Of a stretch of 64,000 nucleotides of DNA, positions 33,263 to 42,368 are shown in pieces (position 1 is the first letter of the stretch; each line of letters starts with the position of its first letter). The notes below the pieces were generated by a model that was not told the DNA's origin, did not search any database, and saw nothing but the letters and a program-made list of their open reading frames with translations. The translations under genes were made by a program, and so were the position numbers. Source of the stretch: Streptomyces sp. SDr-06 (GTDB taxonomy: Bacteria > Actinomycetota > Actinomycetes > Streptomycetales > Streptomycetaceae); contig NZ_QOLA01000007.1 in NCBI RefSeq assembly GCF_003324565.1, forward strand, positions 248,001 to 312,000. The letters run 5' to 3'.

Positions 33263-34150
33263 TCAATCCGTTCCGCCGGCGCGTGGCCGCTCGGCGCCCG
33301 CCACCCCCTGTCCGAGCGTGAGCATCGCCTCGGTGACCTCGCCCACCGCCGTATCGGGGATCGCGGTGGCGGCTTCCTTGAGGACGAGGAGGGCCGCTCC
33401 GGGGATCGCGCGCGCGATGGCCTCGCCGTTGCCCAGCGGGAAGAACGGGTCGCGGAGGCCGTGGACGACGAGCGTGGGGATGTCGATCTCGGCCAGGCGC
33501 TCGCGCCAGCGCGGTGTGCAGTCGAGCCTGGAGAACACCAGGCCGATCTGGTTGGCCATATGGACGGCGGGCGCGGTGCCGGGCGTACGGTCCCAGATGC
33601 GTGCGGCGACGGCGCGCGCGGCGGCGGGGTCGTTGCCGAGAACGTCCGCGCCGGCCGCGGCGAACTCCGCGACCGCCTCGCGATCGGCCCAATCGGGCAT
33701 GGGATGCGCGAACAGGCGGCCCATCGTCGCCTGGTCGTGATCGGGAAGGTCATCGTCGGTCGGGCCAGGGGCGACCGGTCGGGTGCCGACCAGGGTGAGG
33801 GCCGAGAACGCGCCTGGATGGTCGAGCACGGCCACCTGGGCGACCATCCCGCCGACGCCGATCCCCGCCAGGTGCGCGGGCCCGCCGCCGAGCGCGTCCA
33901 CCAGGGCCGCCGCGTCGGCGGCGAGGTCGTGCAGGGTGTAGGCGGGCGCCTCCGGATACGTAGTTGTCGACTCCCCGCTGTCGCGCAGGTCGTAGCGCAC
34001 CACACGGCGCCCGCCGGCGGCGAGGCCCCGGCACAGCGCGTCGGGCCAGGAGAGCATCGTCGTCCCGCCCACGAGCAGGACGAGCGGCGCGTCCTCGTGA
34101 CCGAACGACTCGATGCCCAAGTCGATCCCGTTGGCGTTGACGGTGGTCAT
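33263..34150 (-). CDS. Alpha/beta hydrolase fold protein lacking the nucleophile serine
   Basis: 295 residues from ATG 34150. The fold is clear (LGIESFGHEDAPLVLLVGGT, RYDLRDSGESTTTY, IPTLVVHGLRDPFFPLGNGE), and the overall look resembles RdmC-type anthracycline esterases. However, the nucleophile elbow, usually GHSMGG or similar, reads GIGVGG here, so the serine is replaced by glycine. The acid position (GLRDPF) remains and the usual C-terminal histidine is not obvious. It may be inactive, a binding protein, or use other chemistry. Confidence 0.8.
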   Translation of the reverse strand: MTTVNANGIDLGIESFGHEDAPLVLLVGGTTMLSWPDALCRGLAAGGRRVVRYDLRDSGESTTTYPEAPAYTLHDLAADAAALVDALGGGPAHLAGIGVGGMVAQVAVLDHPGAFSALTLVGTRPVAPGPTDDDLPDHDQATMGRLFAHPMPDWADREAVAEFAAAGADVLGNDPAAARAVAARIWDRTPGTAPAVHMANQIGLVFSRLDCTPRWRERLAEIDIPTLVVHGLRDPFFPLGNGEAIARAIPGAALLVLKEAATAIPDTAVGEVTEAMLTLGQGVAGAERPRAGGTD

Positions 34151-34383
34151 CGGAGCACCCCAACACGTCGGGGGCACGGCACGGCGGGGTCGTTGTCGAC
34201 AGGCGCTCCCGCGATCTGGGCTTGGATCCGGGTGTCCGCGCCGCCGGGGAAGGGCGAGTCGCCCGTGATGTTTCGGGTCATGCCAGGGGAGACCCGATCC
34301 GCCGTCAAAACTCATCGCTCGGCGCATCAAGCATGCGGCGGAGGCGACCCCGCGCCGCTGTCGTCCCATCGCCTGCCCGAGCC

Positions 34384-35574
34384 TCATCCGGCCGCGTGCG
34401 CCACGACGGGGAGGGCCGTCAGACCGCGGAGAAGCCGAGTGCGTCGCCGGGCGAGTTGGTCGGGTGGTACGGCGAGGCGGATTGCGGGAAAGCGGGTCAG
34501 AATCGCTCGCAGGGCGATTTCGGCTTCGGCCTTGGCCAACGGGGCGCCGACGCAACGGTGGATGCCGTGGCCGAAGCTGAGGTGGGCCGCGGCGTCCCGG
34601 TTCCATGCGAGGTGGTCGGGGGAGGGGAAGCGCTCGGGGTCGCGGTTGGCCGCTCCCAGGGCCACGAGCACCGGGGCGCCCTCCGGGATCTCGGTGCCGC
34701 CCAGGGTGAAGGTCTCCGTGGCGAATCGGAAGGTCGCCGTGCTCACGGGGGAATCGAACCGCAGCAGTTCATCCAGGGCAGCGGGGACGTCGTCCACGTT
34801 GCGGCGCAGGTGATCCAGCTCGTCGGGGTGGCGGAGCAGTGCCACCATCGCGTTGCCGATGAAATTGGTCGTGGTTTCGTGGCCGGCGACCAGCAGGAGT
34901 ACCGCGAGGGAGAGCAGTTCGTCCTCGCTGAGACGGTCGTCGCCGTCGCGGGCCGAGATGAGGCGGTCGAGCAGGGAGCCGCCCGGCCGTGCGAGCTTGG
35001 CTTCGATCAGGCCGGTCATGTGCTCGGCCAGGGCGTGCGAGGCCGCGTCGATGAGGTCCGGGTCTCCTGCGGCGAACAGTTCACCGGACCAGCGCTGGAC
35101 GGCCGGGCGTTCGTCCTGCGGTACGCCGAGCAGCTCGCAGATCACGATGACGGGCAGCGGGACCGCGAGGGTGGCGACGAGGTCGACCTGCTCCCCCTCG
35201 GGCCATCGGTCCAGCAGCTCGTCGGTGACGCGGGCGATGAAGGGGCGCATCCTCGCGACGGCCCCGGTGGTGAAGGCTTTCGTCACCAGCTTGCGCAACC
35301 GGGTGTGCTGGGGAGGGTCACTGGCCAGCATGGTGTGGGCGACCGCCGGGTGCAGGCGGCGCAGGGACTCCCGGTCGGCGAAGAAGGCGGCCGTGTCCTT
35401 GGAGAGCCGGGCCTCGCCGAGGGCCTCGCGTGCTTCCGCGTAGCCGGTGACCAGGTAGCTGGGCGGCTGCCCGGCGCCTATCGACAGGGGATGCACGGGG
35501 CACCCGGATCGCAGAGCGGCGAGCGTGGGGTAGGGGTCCTGGAGGAAGGACGGGTGCTGGGTTGGATCGGTCAT
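34384..35574 (-). CDS. Cytochrome P450
   Basis: 396 residues from ATG 35574. All P450 marks are present: I-helix LLLVAGHETTTN, the ExxR motif ELLR in the K helix (ALDELLRFDSPV), PERF region DPERFPSPDHL, and the haem-thiolate loop FGHGIHRCVGAPLAKAE with the cysteine ligand. Resembles the soluble actinomycete CYP105/107-type hydroxylases. No ferredoxin gene is adjacent, so the electron partner is encoded elsewhere. It lies between two alpha/beta hydrolase genes on the same strand. Confidence 0.93.
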   Translation of the reverse strand: MTDPTQHPSFLQDPYPTLAALRSGCPVHPLSIGAGQPPSYLVTGYAEAREALGEARLSKDTAAFFADRESLRRLHPAVAHTMLASDPPQHTRLRKLVTKAFTTGAVARMRPFIARVTDELLDRWPEGEQVDLVATLAVPLPVIVICELLGVPQDERPAVQRWSGELFAAGDPDLIDAASHALAEHMTGLIEAKLARPGGSLLDRLISARDGDDRLSEDELLSLAVLLLVAGHETTTNFIGNAMVALLRHPDELDHLRRNVDDVPAALDELLRFDSPVSTATFRFATETFTLGGTEIPEGAPVLVALGAANRDPERFPSPDHLAWNRDAAAHLSFGHGIHRCVGAPLAKAEAEIALRAILTRFPAIRLAVPPDQLARRRTRLLRGLTALPVVAHAAG

Positions 35575-35738
35575 GGTCTCAGGCTCCGACGTGTTCTGGC
35601 TGGTCCGCGTCAGCGACACACCCGGCATCCCCTGGGTGCGTCTCTTGCTCGGCGGCACCAGCGTCCTTGCCCGCCAAGGCCGTTGGGCGGTGTCGAGCGG
35701 CGGCGGGGTACCCCGTACGGTTCGACGCCTCGTAGTCG

Positions 35739-36668
35739 TCACGGGCGGGATGACAGCAGGTTTTGACGGCTCGTGCCGCCTGAAGGCTGGGCTGGGGTGC
35801 GGTATGTCCGCTGCCAGAAGCGGATCAGGGCTTGGGCGGTGGCGGCGGGGTTGTCCACGTTGGGCGAGTGTGAGCTGCCGGAGATCACGGCGTGGTGGGC
35901 GCGGAGGCGCGTGGCCATGTCGAGCTGCCAAGGGACGGGCCACGCGTAGTCCTCCTGGCCGCAGACGACCAGCAGGGGCAGGGACAGGTGAGCGAGCTCG
36001 TTCACCCGGTCCGGCTCCGCGATGAGTTGACGTCCCGCCGCCATCAGTTGATCTGGGTCGGTGTTGAGCCAGCGCTGACGCAGGAAATCCGCGACGTCGT
36101 CGGTGGGGGGTTCCCTCGTCTCGAGTTTCTGCATCTCCTGCCACAGCTGCTCCTTTTCGAGAACCGGTAGCAGCTGGAGGAGGAGTTCGATCCGTTTGCG
36201 TTGTGCGGGCTGAACCGCGGCGGGGCCGGAACTCATCAGGGTGAGCGAGGCCCATGGGCAGGGGAGTGCGGTGTCCAGTACGGCCGCGCGCGCGATGTGT
36301 CCGCCCATGGAGTGTCCCAGGAGGTGCAGGGGAACCGGAGTGGTGACGTGGGAGATCGCCTCCCCCAACGCCGCTACATCGGCGGCCAGTTCGGACTGTT
36401 CATAGGCTTTCCGGCTCCGCGCCCCCGGACTCTCGTGCTGACCGCGTCCGTCGACGGCGATGGCACGCATGCCCGCCGCGGCCAGCGGTGCCAGCAGAGG
36501 CAGGAAGTCTTCCTTGCTGCCGATGAAGCCGGGCAGCATGAGCACGGTGCCCCTGTGGGGCACGTCGTCGGGTGGGGTGCAGTCCAGCGCGGCGAAGGAA
36601 CCTCGGCTGGTTTCCATGCTGTGGGCGCGGGTGCCCGACGGCAGTGCGAGGCTCGGGGGTCGGCTCAT
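35739..36668 (-). CDS. Alpha/beta hydrolase
   Basis: 309 residues. Oxyanion region VLMLPGFIGSKEDF, nucleophile elbow LLGHSMGGHIAR with an intact serine, acid strand LLVVCGQEDYAWPV and the terminal histidine in SGSSHSPNVDNP. Substrate unknown. The start ATG 36668 is followed by a Pro/Ser-rich segment of about 20 residues. Same strand as the P450 and 164 bp upstream of it; they may be cotranscribed. Confidence 0.87.
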   Translation of the reverse strand: MSRPPSLALPSGTRAHSMETSRGSFAALDCTPPDDVPHRGTVLMLPGFIGSKEDFLPLLAPLAAAGMRAIAVDGRGQHESPGARSRKAYEQSELAADVAALGEAISHVTTPVPLHLLGHSMGGHIARAAVLDTALPCPWASLTLMSSGPAAVQPAQRKRIELLLQLLPVLEKEQLWQEMQKLETREPPTDDVADFLRQRWLNTDPDQLMAAGRQLIAEPDRVNELAHLSLPLLVVCGQEDYAWPVPWQLDMATRLRAHHAVISGSSHSPNVDNPAATAQALIRFWQRTYRTPAQPSGGTSRQNLLSSRP

Positions 36669-36757
36669 GGCGAGAGACTAGGGGACGTCGACGGCTCGGC
36701 AGCAACTCGCTTTGTCGGCATCGGCTTGTGCTGGGCGTTTTAGTGCCGAGACCCCCC

Positions 36758-37765
36758 TCAGACCGTCAGGCCGAGGCCCTCGCGTGCGCGGGTGAGGAAG
36801 GCGCGGGCGGGGCGCGCGTCGGAGTGGGGCCGAAGGGCGAGGAGCAGAGCGCGTACGTAGCCGCGTGCGCGGTTCGAGTCGACGAGCCGGAGAATGTCGA
36901 TCGCGCGATGTCCCGCCGCCAGGCTCGCGTCCAGGTTGCCGTTCTGCAGATGGGCGGTGGCGACGACGGCTTGCCGCATCCCCACCGAACGGGTGAACGT
37001 GTCCGGGGCCATGGCGGTGGCCTGCTGGTTCCACGCGAGGCACGCCCGGGGGTTGCGGAGATCGCGGTACACCTCGGCCGCGTCGGATGCCAGACGCGGG
37101 CGGGTGAGGAAATCGATCCACTCCGGAGCCTCGTCCTGTCGTGATGCGCGTTCAAGGAGGCGTTCGGAGGCGGCGAGTGCGGTGGAGGCGGAGCGGGGGT
37201 CGGCGGCCCGTGCGTGGGCGCGGGCCTCGACGAGTCGGGTGAAGGCGAGGACGCGGGCGTTCACGCGGCTTCCGCCCGCCTCGACAGAGCCCTGGGTCAT
37301 GTCGAGGGCGGTGGAGGGGCAATCGCGGAGGGTGGCCAGTAAGGCCATCGTCGCGAGTATGTAGCAGCTGAGGTCGGCGTCGTCCGCCTGACGGGACCAG
37401 TTCAACGCGCGGTCGAAGTGGTAGAAGGCGGTTCCGTGCCGGCCGACGTCGAGGGCGGCCCAGCCCGCGAGCCGCGCCAACTCGGCACTGAGGGAGCACA
37501 GTTCGGCCTCGCTCTGCGACGTGAGGGGTCGGTTGAACAGCGGCAGTGCCCAGGCGTCGAGCAGCTGGACAGCGAGCCTCGCTTGTGCGCTTCCGCCCCC
37601 GTGGCGAGAGTCGCCGTGACGGATGGCCTCCGCGGCCCGCCGCAGGGCCGCCACTTCGCCGCGACCCACCCGACGTGCTGAACCTGAGGTCGCGTCAGGC
37701 GCGTTGCCCAGAGCTGAAGCGACCACGGAGCCGCCGGCTCCCGAAAGCAGTGTGCGACGATCCAT
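36758..37765 (-). CDS. TPR-type regulator-like protein without HTH, with TTA codon
   Basis: 335 residues. The sequence matches the TPR half of the adjacent larger regulator (RLAGWAALDVGRHGTAFYHF, DRALNWSRQADDADLSCYIL, LATMALLATLRDCPSTALDM). The N-terminus MDRRTLLSGAGGSVVASALG resembles the RRDFLT segment that follows the HTH in the neighbour; no DNA-binding domain is present. It may therefore act as a partner or antagonist of the longer protein. Codon 142 (37340-37342) is TTA, so bldA dependence is predicted. It lies 53 bp downstream of the regulator. Confidence 0.8.
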   Translation of the reverse strand: MDRRTLLSGAGGSVVASALGNAPDATSGSARRVGRGEVAALRRAAEAIRHGDSRHGGGSAQARLAVQLLDAWALPLFNRPLTSQSEAELCSLSAELARLAGWAALDVGRHGTAFYHFDRALNWSRQADDADLSCYILATMALLATLRDCPSTALDMTQGSVEAGGSRVNARVLAFTRLVEARAHARAADPRSASTALAASERLLERASRQDEAPEWIDFLTRPRLASDAAEVYRDLRNPRACLAWNQQATAMAPDTFTRSVGMRQAVVATAHLQNGNLDASLAAGHRAIDILRLVDSNRARGYVRALLLALRPHSDARPARAFLTRAREGLGLTV

Positions 37766-37818
37766 GATGCCGGTCTCCTGTCGGATCGCTGGTCATCGTC
37801 TCCGCACGTCGGGCCAGG

Positions 37819-39213
37819 TCAGGCGAGCGCCAACGACCTGCCCAGTTCCCGTACTTCGTCGATGTAGGTCATCACTTGCTTCTCCTGCTGCCAGGGTTTG
37901 AGCGATGCGGTGAAGATCTTGAGGTAGTCGACTCCGCGTACGCTCCGCAGTCGCGAGAACAGCCGCAGGGACTCCTTGCCCAGCCGCAGGCCGTGGTCGA
38001 GTTCGCCGGACTGCGCGTGGGCGGTCGCGAGTACGGACAGGCGGATTCCGCGCGACCGCGCATAGGCGTCACCGGGCATTTCCCCCAGGGCGTGCCAGGT
38101 GAACGTTGCCCGGGGAAGCTTCAGATCACGGAAGATCTCGGCTGCGTCGGTAATGATCCGTTGCCGGGTGAAGAAGTCGATCCACGGACGCTCCCCATTG
38201 CCTTCCGTCATGCCGCGGTCCTGGAGGCGTTCGGCCAGGGACAGGCACTCCGACGCCGTCCGGCCGTTTCCCTCCCTCGCGTGGGCCCGCGCCTCGATCA
38301 GTTTGGCGAATCCCAACACCCGAGGATCCGCGGACGGAACACGCTCGTACGCGCCCTGAGCCATGTCGATCGCCTCGGAGGTGAACCCCCGCATCAATGC
38401 CTGCATGGCCATGGTGGTGAGGATGTACGAGCCCAGGTGCACATTGCCGCCGGCCTTGGCCAGGCGCAGGGCCTGGATGTAGTGACGCTGTGCCGTCTGG
38501 TGCTTTCCGGCGTCGAATGCCGTCCACCCGGCGAGCCTTGCCATCTCGCTGGTGACGGAGAACAGTTCACGTCCGTCGCGTTCGGTGAAGCGGCCACTGA
38601 GCAGGGGTGTGACCCGCTCGTAGAGGTAGGTGGTGAGCGACTGGGACTTCCAGGCTGCTCCTCCGAACCGGGAGTCCCACAGGCGGGCCGCGTCGGCTGC
38701 CGCGTGCAACTCCTCGATGTGCGACCGCCCGATCGTGAGGCGACCCGAGGAGGCGGTCAGTGGTTCGGTCGGACTGACCAGCCACCGCGTCACCGGCTCG
38801 GAGAACGCCGAGGCGACGAAAGGCGAGGAGGTGAGAAAGTCCCGGCGGTTCAAGGTGCTCCAATACGACGTGGCTTCGGTGAGCGCGTCCTGCTGGTCTC
38901 TGGGGAAGCGGAGGCCTGAATCCTGGTCGAGCCGTCCCGACCATTCCATGCCGATTTCTTCCAGGCTGACCGGCCTGCCCAAGGATTCGGAGAGCACGGC
39001 GCATATGTGTCGGGGCACGGGCCAGCGTGGGCGTACGCCTCGGCGGCACCAGTTCGCCACGGAGGTGTGCGTGTAGTCGCTGACAAGTCCCTGCGAAAGG
39101 CAGATCTGATTCAGCCGGTGTGCGAGCCGTTTGTGACTTATCCCTGATGTGATGATCAGGCTCTCCAGCCGGGTGTTCCGCTGACGCTTGGGTGCCTTCG
39201 CCGTTGTCGTCAC
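37819..39213 (-). CDS. XRE-like HTH regulator with TPR domain
   Basis: 464 residues from GTG 39213; a GTG 15 bases upstream (39228) is an alternative. The N-terminal 100 residues carry an unusual HTH (ISHKRLAHRLNQICLSQGLV, TSVANWCRRGVRPRWPVPRH). A linker with NRRDFLTSSP follows, then 300 residues of TPR-like helices (LAGWTAFDAGKHQTAQRHYI, GSYILTTMAMQALMRGFTSE). This is the Streptomyces regulator type seen around development and antibiotic clusters. First gene of a pair with the HTH-less paralogue. Divergent from a small membrane-protein gene. Confidence 0.85.
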   Translation of the reverse strand: MTTTAKAPKRQRNTRLESLIITSGISHKRLAHRLNQICLSQGLVSDYTHTSVANWCRRGVRPRWPVPRHICAVLSESLGRPVSLEEIGMEWSGRLDQDSGLRFPRDQQDALTEATSYWSTLNRRDFLTSSPFVASAFSEPVTRWLVSPTEPLTASSGRLTIGRSHIEELHAAADAARLWDSRFGGAAWKSQSLTTYLYERVTPLLSGRFTERDGRELFSVTSEMARLAGWTAFDAGKHQTAQRHYIQALRLAKAGGNVHLGSYILTTMAMQALMRGFTSEAIDMAQGAYERVPSADPRVLGFAKLIEARAHAREGNGRTASECLSLAERLQDRGMTEGNGERPWIDFFTRQRIITDAAEIFRDLKLPRATFTWHALGEMPGDAYARSRGIRLSVLATAHAQSGELDHGLRLGKESLRLFSRLRSVRGVDYLKIFTASLKPWQQEKQVMTYIDEVRELGRSLALA

Positions 39214-39427
39214 GCCCGCCACGTCCGCCACCGTCCTTGGTCGGCTGTGTCTGAACGCCAGGATAGCCAGCGGGAGTTGGCGTGAGCGGCCTCCGCGATA
39301 TATGAGCCCCCCTGCGAGCCCTGCCCAGGCGCCGGACGCCTCTGGTCCCCTGAAGGAACATCGCGGTGCGAAGCGCTGGTCAGGGCAGGTGGGGCACCGT
39401 GCGGGGTCGCGGAAAGGGGATGCTCGA

Positions 39428-39712
39428 ATGTCAGGAATGAACGGTGTGCGCGGCCGTGTCGCGGGAACCAGGACGGGGCATTCCGCATGTTCCCGGGGCC
39501 GGTGGGCTCGTGTGGTCCGGCGAGTCGTCGCGCTGTTGTGCACCTACGTCCCGTTGGTGCAGCAGTTGCCGTTCCTGCCCCAGCTGCCGGCCGATGTCCT
39601 GGCCCTCCTCGGAGTGGTGCTCATGCTCCTTGCGGGCGGCAGGTGCCGCGTGCCGGGTGGGAGTGAGGAGACGGCTCCTCCGGCACGCGGGCCCCGAAGC
39701 CCGATCCGGTAG
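39428..39712 (+). CDS. Small protein with one hydrophobic segment
   Basis: 94 residues from ATG 39428, with AAAGGGGA 9 bases upstream. Basic N-terminus (RVAGTRTGHSACSRGRWARV), then VRRVVALLCTYVPLVQQLPF and LPADVLALLGVVLMLLAGG, probably membrane-associated, and a basic tail. No family recognised; a gene by position and start site only. Confidence 0.45.
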   Translation: MSGMNGVRGRVAGTRTGHSACSRGRWARVVRRVVALLCTYVPLVQQLPFLPQLPADVLALLGVVLMLLAGGRCRVPGGSEETAPPARGPRSPIR

Positions 39713-39783
39713 CGCGGGCCTCCCCACGCGCCCGGGGATTCACCGATGCGTCGGTGGCTGAGGGGCCGTGGTGAGGGCGGCCG

Positions 39784-40341
39784 TTACTGGGTTCGCCACT
39801 GGTGGTCGGGCAGGAATCGCACGTCGTACTGGCCCGGGACGCTCGCGAAGGCCTCCGGGGTGGGGACCGCGGGCCGGTGCGGCAGGCCGTGCTGATCGGT
39901 CGGCCGACCGAGGTTCTCGAAGAACCGCTCGAAGGTGCCGCCGGGTCCTGCGGCCACGCCGACGACCTGGCTGTGATGGCGCTCCATGCGGTAGGCGTGG
40001 GTGCAGTTCTTGGGCACGAAGCCGAAGTCGCCGGGCGTCAGCAGCTTCTCCTGCTGGTGGCCCTCGGTGTCCTCGACGAACAGCCGGACCGCGCCCTGGG
40101 TCACGTAGAAGACCTCGTGCGTGTCGGGGTGGAGGTGGGCCGGGATGAGGTCCCCCTTGGGGCCTTCGACGGTGAAGAAGTTGAAGGTGTTCTCCGTCTG
40201 CTCTCCGCCGGCGTAGATGGTGATCAGGTCGCCGAACAGATGGGCGCGGTCGCCCTCACCCTTCTCGATGAAGTACGGCGTGCCCGGCTCGGGGGGAATG
40301 CGCGAGGTGCGGCGGTGGCGGGTGGCGTACTCGATGGTCAC
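39784..40341 (-). CDS. queD: Quercetin 2,3-dioxygenase (QueD-type cupin)
   Basis: 185 residues from GTG 40341, with GGAGC a few bases upstream. Sequence closely matches what I know of Streptomyces QueD: TIEYATRHRR at the start, HLFGDLITIYAGGEQTENTF, GDFGFVPKNCTHAYRMERHH and PEQYDVRF-like GQYDVRFLPDHQW. The metal ligands His69, His71, Glu76 and His115 are all present. It oxidises quercetin and related flavonols to a depside with release of CO. Divergent from a MarR regulator with a 21-bp palindrome between them, so probably flavonoid-inducible. Confidence 0.92.
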   Translation of the reverse strand: MTIEYATRHRRTSRIPPEPGTPYFIEKGEGDRAHLFGDLITIYAGGEQTENTFNFFTVEGPKGDLIPAHLHPDTHEVFYVTQGAVRLFVEDTEGHQQEKLLTPGDFGFVPKNCTHAYRMERHHSQVVGVAAGPGGTFERFFENLGRPTDQHGLPHRPAVPTPEAFASVPGQYDVRFLPDHQWRTQ

Positions 40342-40369
40342 GGAAGCTCCTCGATCGACTGCCAGCATG

Positions 40370-40390
40370 AATGTCAGGTAGCCTGACATT
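40370..40390. promoter_or_regulatory. 21-bp perfect palindrome, probable MarR operator
   Basis: AATGTCAGG-TAG-CCTGACATT lies in the queD/MarR divergent gap, 29 bp before queD and 79 bp before the MarR start. Confidence 0.75.
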
Positions 40391-40468
40391 AAGGAGCGGC
40401 CGCGGGCAACCCGGCGAGGCAGCCACTCCGACCGTCGCGGTGCGGCCGGTCGAGATCGAGGGGATCAG

Positions 40469-40951
40469 ATGCACAACACCCGTCAGAGCCTTCCCCGGCT
40501 CTTCGCCGATGCCCGGCGCTGGTTCGAGGAAGGGCTGGCCGCGGCCATGGAAGCGGCGGGTGCCCAGCCGGTTTCTCCGGCCCAGACCCACCTCTTCGCC
40601 GTGCTGGACGAGGACGGCGCCACGGTGTCCGAGCTGGCCCGCCGCATGGGCGTCACCCGGCAGACCGCCCACCAGGCCGTACACGCGCTGGCCGCCGCCG
40701 GCCTCCTCACGCAGGTCCCGGACCCCAGCTCCGCGCGGCGGCGGCTGATCCTGCGTACCGCGGAGGGCGAGCGGGCCCACCGGCAGGCCACCGCCATCCT
40801 CGAACGGCTCGAAGAGGAGCTGGCCCGGCGGCTCGGCAGGCACAACGTCGACGCACTGCGCACCGCACTCGAAGCCCCGTGGGCAGAACCGTCCCTCTCG
40901 GCAGACGTGACCGGCGCAACCGCCTCCGAGGACGACGGAACCGCCCACTGA
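40469..40951 (+). CDS. MarR family transcriptional regulator
   Basis: 160 residues. wHTH: QTHLFAVLDEDGATVSELAR, RMGVTRQTAHQAVHALAAAG, VPDPSSARRRLILRTAEGER (wing). Long dimerisation helix LERLEEELARRLGRHNVDAL. Divergent from queD with a palindromic operator between them; most likely a flavonoid-responsive repressor of queD. Confidence 0.9.
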   Translation: MHNTRQSLPRLFADARRWFEEGLAAAMEAAGAQPVSPAQTHLFAVLDEDGATVSELARRMGVTRQTAHQAVHALAAAGLLTQVPDPSSARRRLILRTAEGERAHRQATAILERLEEELARRLGRHNVDALRTALEAPWAEPSLSADVTGATASEDDGTAH

Positions 40952-41192
40952 CCCGGACCGGCCCGGGGTGCGCGGCGGATCGCGGCGCCACGACGATGTC
41001 GAACTCGTGCGGAAACCCGCTGCGCGGACGGCCCCGGACCTCGCCCGGTCCGGTGCTCATCGGCCTTCCGGTTCCTGCGAGGTGGTGAGTACGGCCCGCC
41101 ATCCGGGTGGAGTCTGGCCTTCGCGTATCTGGGCGCCGCCCCAGGAGGGGATCTTCTGGCGTCTGCATGTTCATCGTGAGGGAAGGAATTCC

Positions 41193-41408
41193 ATGCGTAT
41201 TGGTACCGCTCTGGCCGCCACCGCTCTGGCCGCCACCGCCCTGCTGGGTGCTTCCGGCACCGCCTTCGCGCACGACCACGACGACGACCACGGGTTCTCC
41301 AGCAGCGGGCTGGTCGGCAACTTCAGCATGGTCGGCGGCTCGGACGGCGTGGTGGACGCCAACGTGGACGGCTTCCACAAGGAGGGCATGTTCGGCGACT
41401 TCCACTGA
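41193..41408 (+). CDS. Small secreted protein
   Basis: 71 residues from ATG 41193, with GGAAGG upstream. Signal peptide with a repeated ALAATALAATALLGASG stretch, cleaved near AFA-HD (about 26). The mature part of 45 residues begins HDHDDDHGFSSSGLVGNFSM and ends GMFGDFH; His/Asp-rich start could bind metal. No cysteine. Somewhat chaplin- or rodlin-like in size only; no assignment made. Ends with a stem-loop. Confidence 0.65.
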   Translation: MRIGTALAATALAATALLGASGTAFAHDHDDDHGFSSSGLVGNFSMVGGSDGVVDANVDGFHKEGMFGDFH

Positions 41409-41426
41409 CGGCTGCGCGTCAGCCCG

Positions 41427-41473
41427 GGTACGGCCCCGTTGTCGCGGCGTTCACGCGGGGACGGGGCCATACC
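41427..41473. terminator. Terminator hairpin
   Basis: GGTA-c-GGCCCCGT pairs with ACGGGGCC-a-TACC around an internal GC-rich loop, 19 bases after the small secreted gene. Confidence 0.6.
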
Positions 41474-41605
41474 CCTGCCACCGCTCCATCGCGGGGGCGC
41501 CGTGTCAGCCCCGGCGGATACGGCGCGGCGGCCCGCCACGGCCTGCTCGGCCGTGGATGGCGCACGGAAGCGGGCGGAAGGCGGCCGCGGCCATGGTCCG
41601 GTTGT

Positions 41606-42307
41606 TCAGCTCAGGGGGTTGGGCGCGAGGACGGTGAGCCACAGCAGCACGATGGTGGCGATGCCCATCAGGGGAGTGAGTATCTCGGTCTCCACCTTGT
41701 TCCCGCTGCGCTTGATCAGCACGATCTCGTAGCGGGTCTTGAGCGGCCACAGCCACGGGGCGCCCCGTTTGGTGATGGAGTCCCCGAGCAGGTGGGCCAG
41801 GCAGCCCAGACCGATGGCGTAGGGGAGCCAACCGGGCGTGGAGGGGATGAACTTGGCGATGGCCGCCGTGCCCAGGGCGGCCATGGCCACGATGGTGCCC
41901 CAGGCGTGGAAGCCGTGACCGGGTGGGCACAGGTTGAGCGCTCGCACGGCCAGGGCCAGCAGGAAGAAGGTGACGCCGAGGGTGAACGGCCGCCCCCAGT
42001 AGGTGATCCCGGCCCAACTGCCGAGCACCATCGCGGCGATGAAGAACAGGGAGTGGGTGGCGTGGCGGTGGCCTCCCGAGATCCAGGCGACGAAGCGGCA
42101 GAGCAGGCGGGAGACCGGGCCGAGGAAGTTGGCGATCGTCCCGTCGTGATGGTCGAGATCGGGCAGCAGAGCGGCACCCGCGCACAGCACGGTGCCCATG
42201 AGAATCTCCTGCGGCGCCAGATGGGTGTGGAGCACCATCGGCGGCAGGTAGGGCGCGGCGCCCGCGAAGAGCAGCGCGCCGCTGACGGCATGGGAATGGC
42301 CCATCAT
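41606..42307 (-). CDS. YdjM-like membrane metal-dependent hydrolase
   Basis: 233 residues from ATG 42307 (MMGHSHAVSGALLF). Family motifs: GHSHAVSG, LLPDLDHHDG, SGGHRHATHSLFFI and GLGCLAHLLGDSIT. Several transmembrane segments carry conserved His/Asp clusters that bind metal, as in the YdjM/LexA-binding inner membrane family. Cellular role unknown. On the same strand as, and 61 bp downstream of, the LURP-like gene. Confidence 0.85.
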   Translation of the reverse strand: MMGHSHAVSGALLFAGAAPYLPPMVLHTHLAPQEILMGTVLCAGAALLPDLDHHDGTIANFLGPVSRLLCRFVAWISGGHRHATHSLFFIAAMVLGSWAGITYWGRPFTLGVTFFLLALAVRALNLCPPGHGFHAWGTIVAMAALGTAAIAKFIPSTPGWLPYAIGLGCLAHLLGDSITKRGAPWLWPLKTRYEIVLIKRSGNKVETEILTPLMGIATIVLLWLTVLAPNPLS

Positions 42308-42368
42308 GGTGTGGTTGTTCTCCCCCGGTTCGGCGCCGTCGAAGGGGCGCGCGTCACATGGTGGTGCG

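Noticed and set aside
34151-36255. Long minus-strand extensions of the alpha/beta hydrolase and P450 frames
   Set aside because: Upstream parts overlap neighbouring genes in other frames and lack motifs; the chosen Met starts match family lengths.
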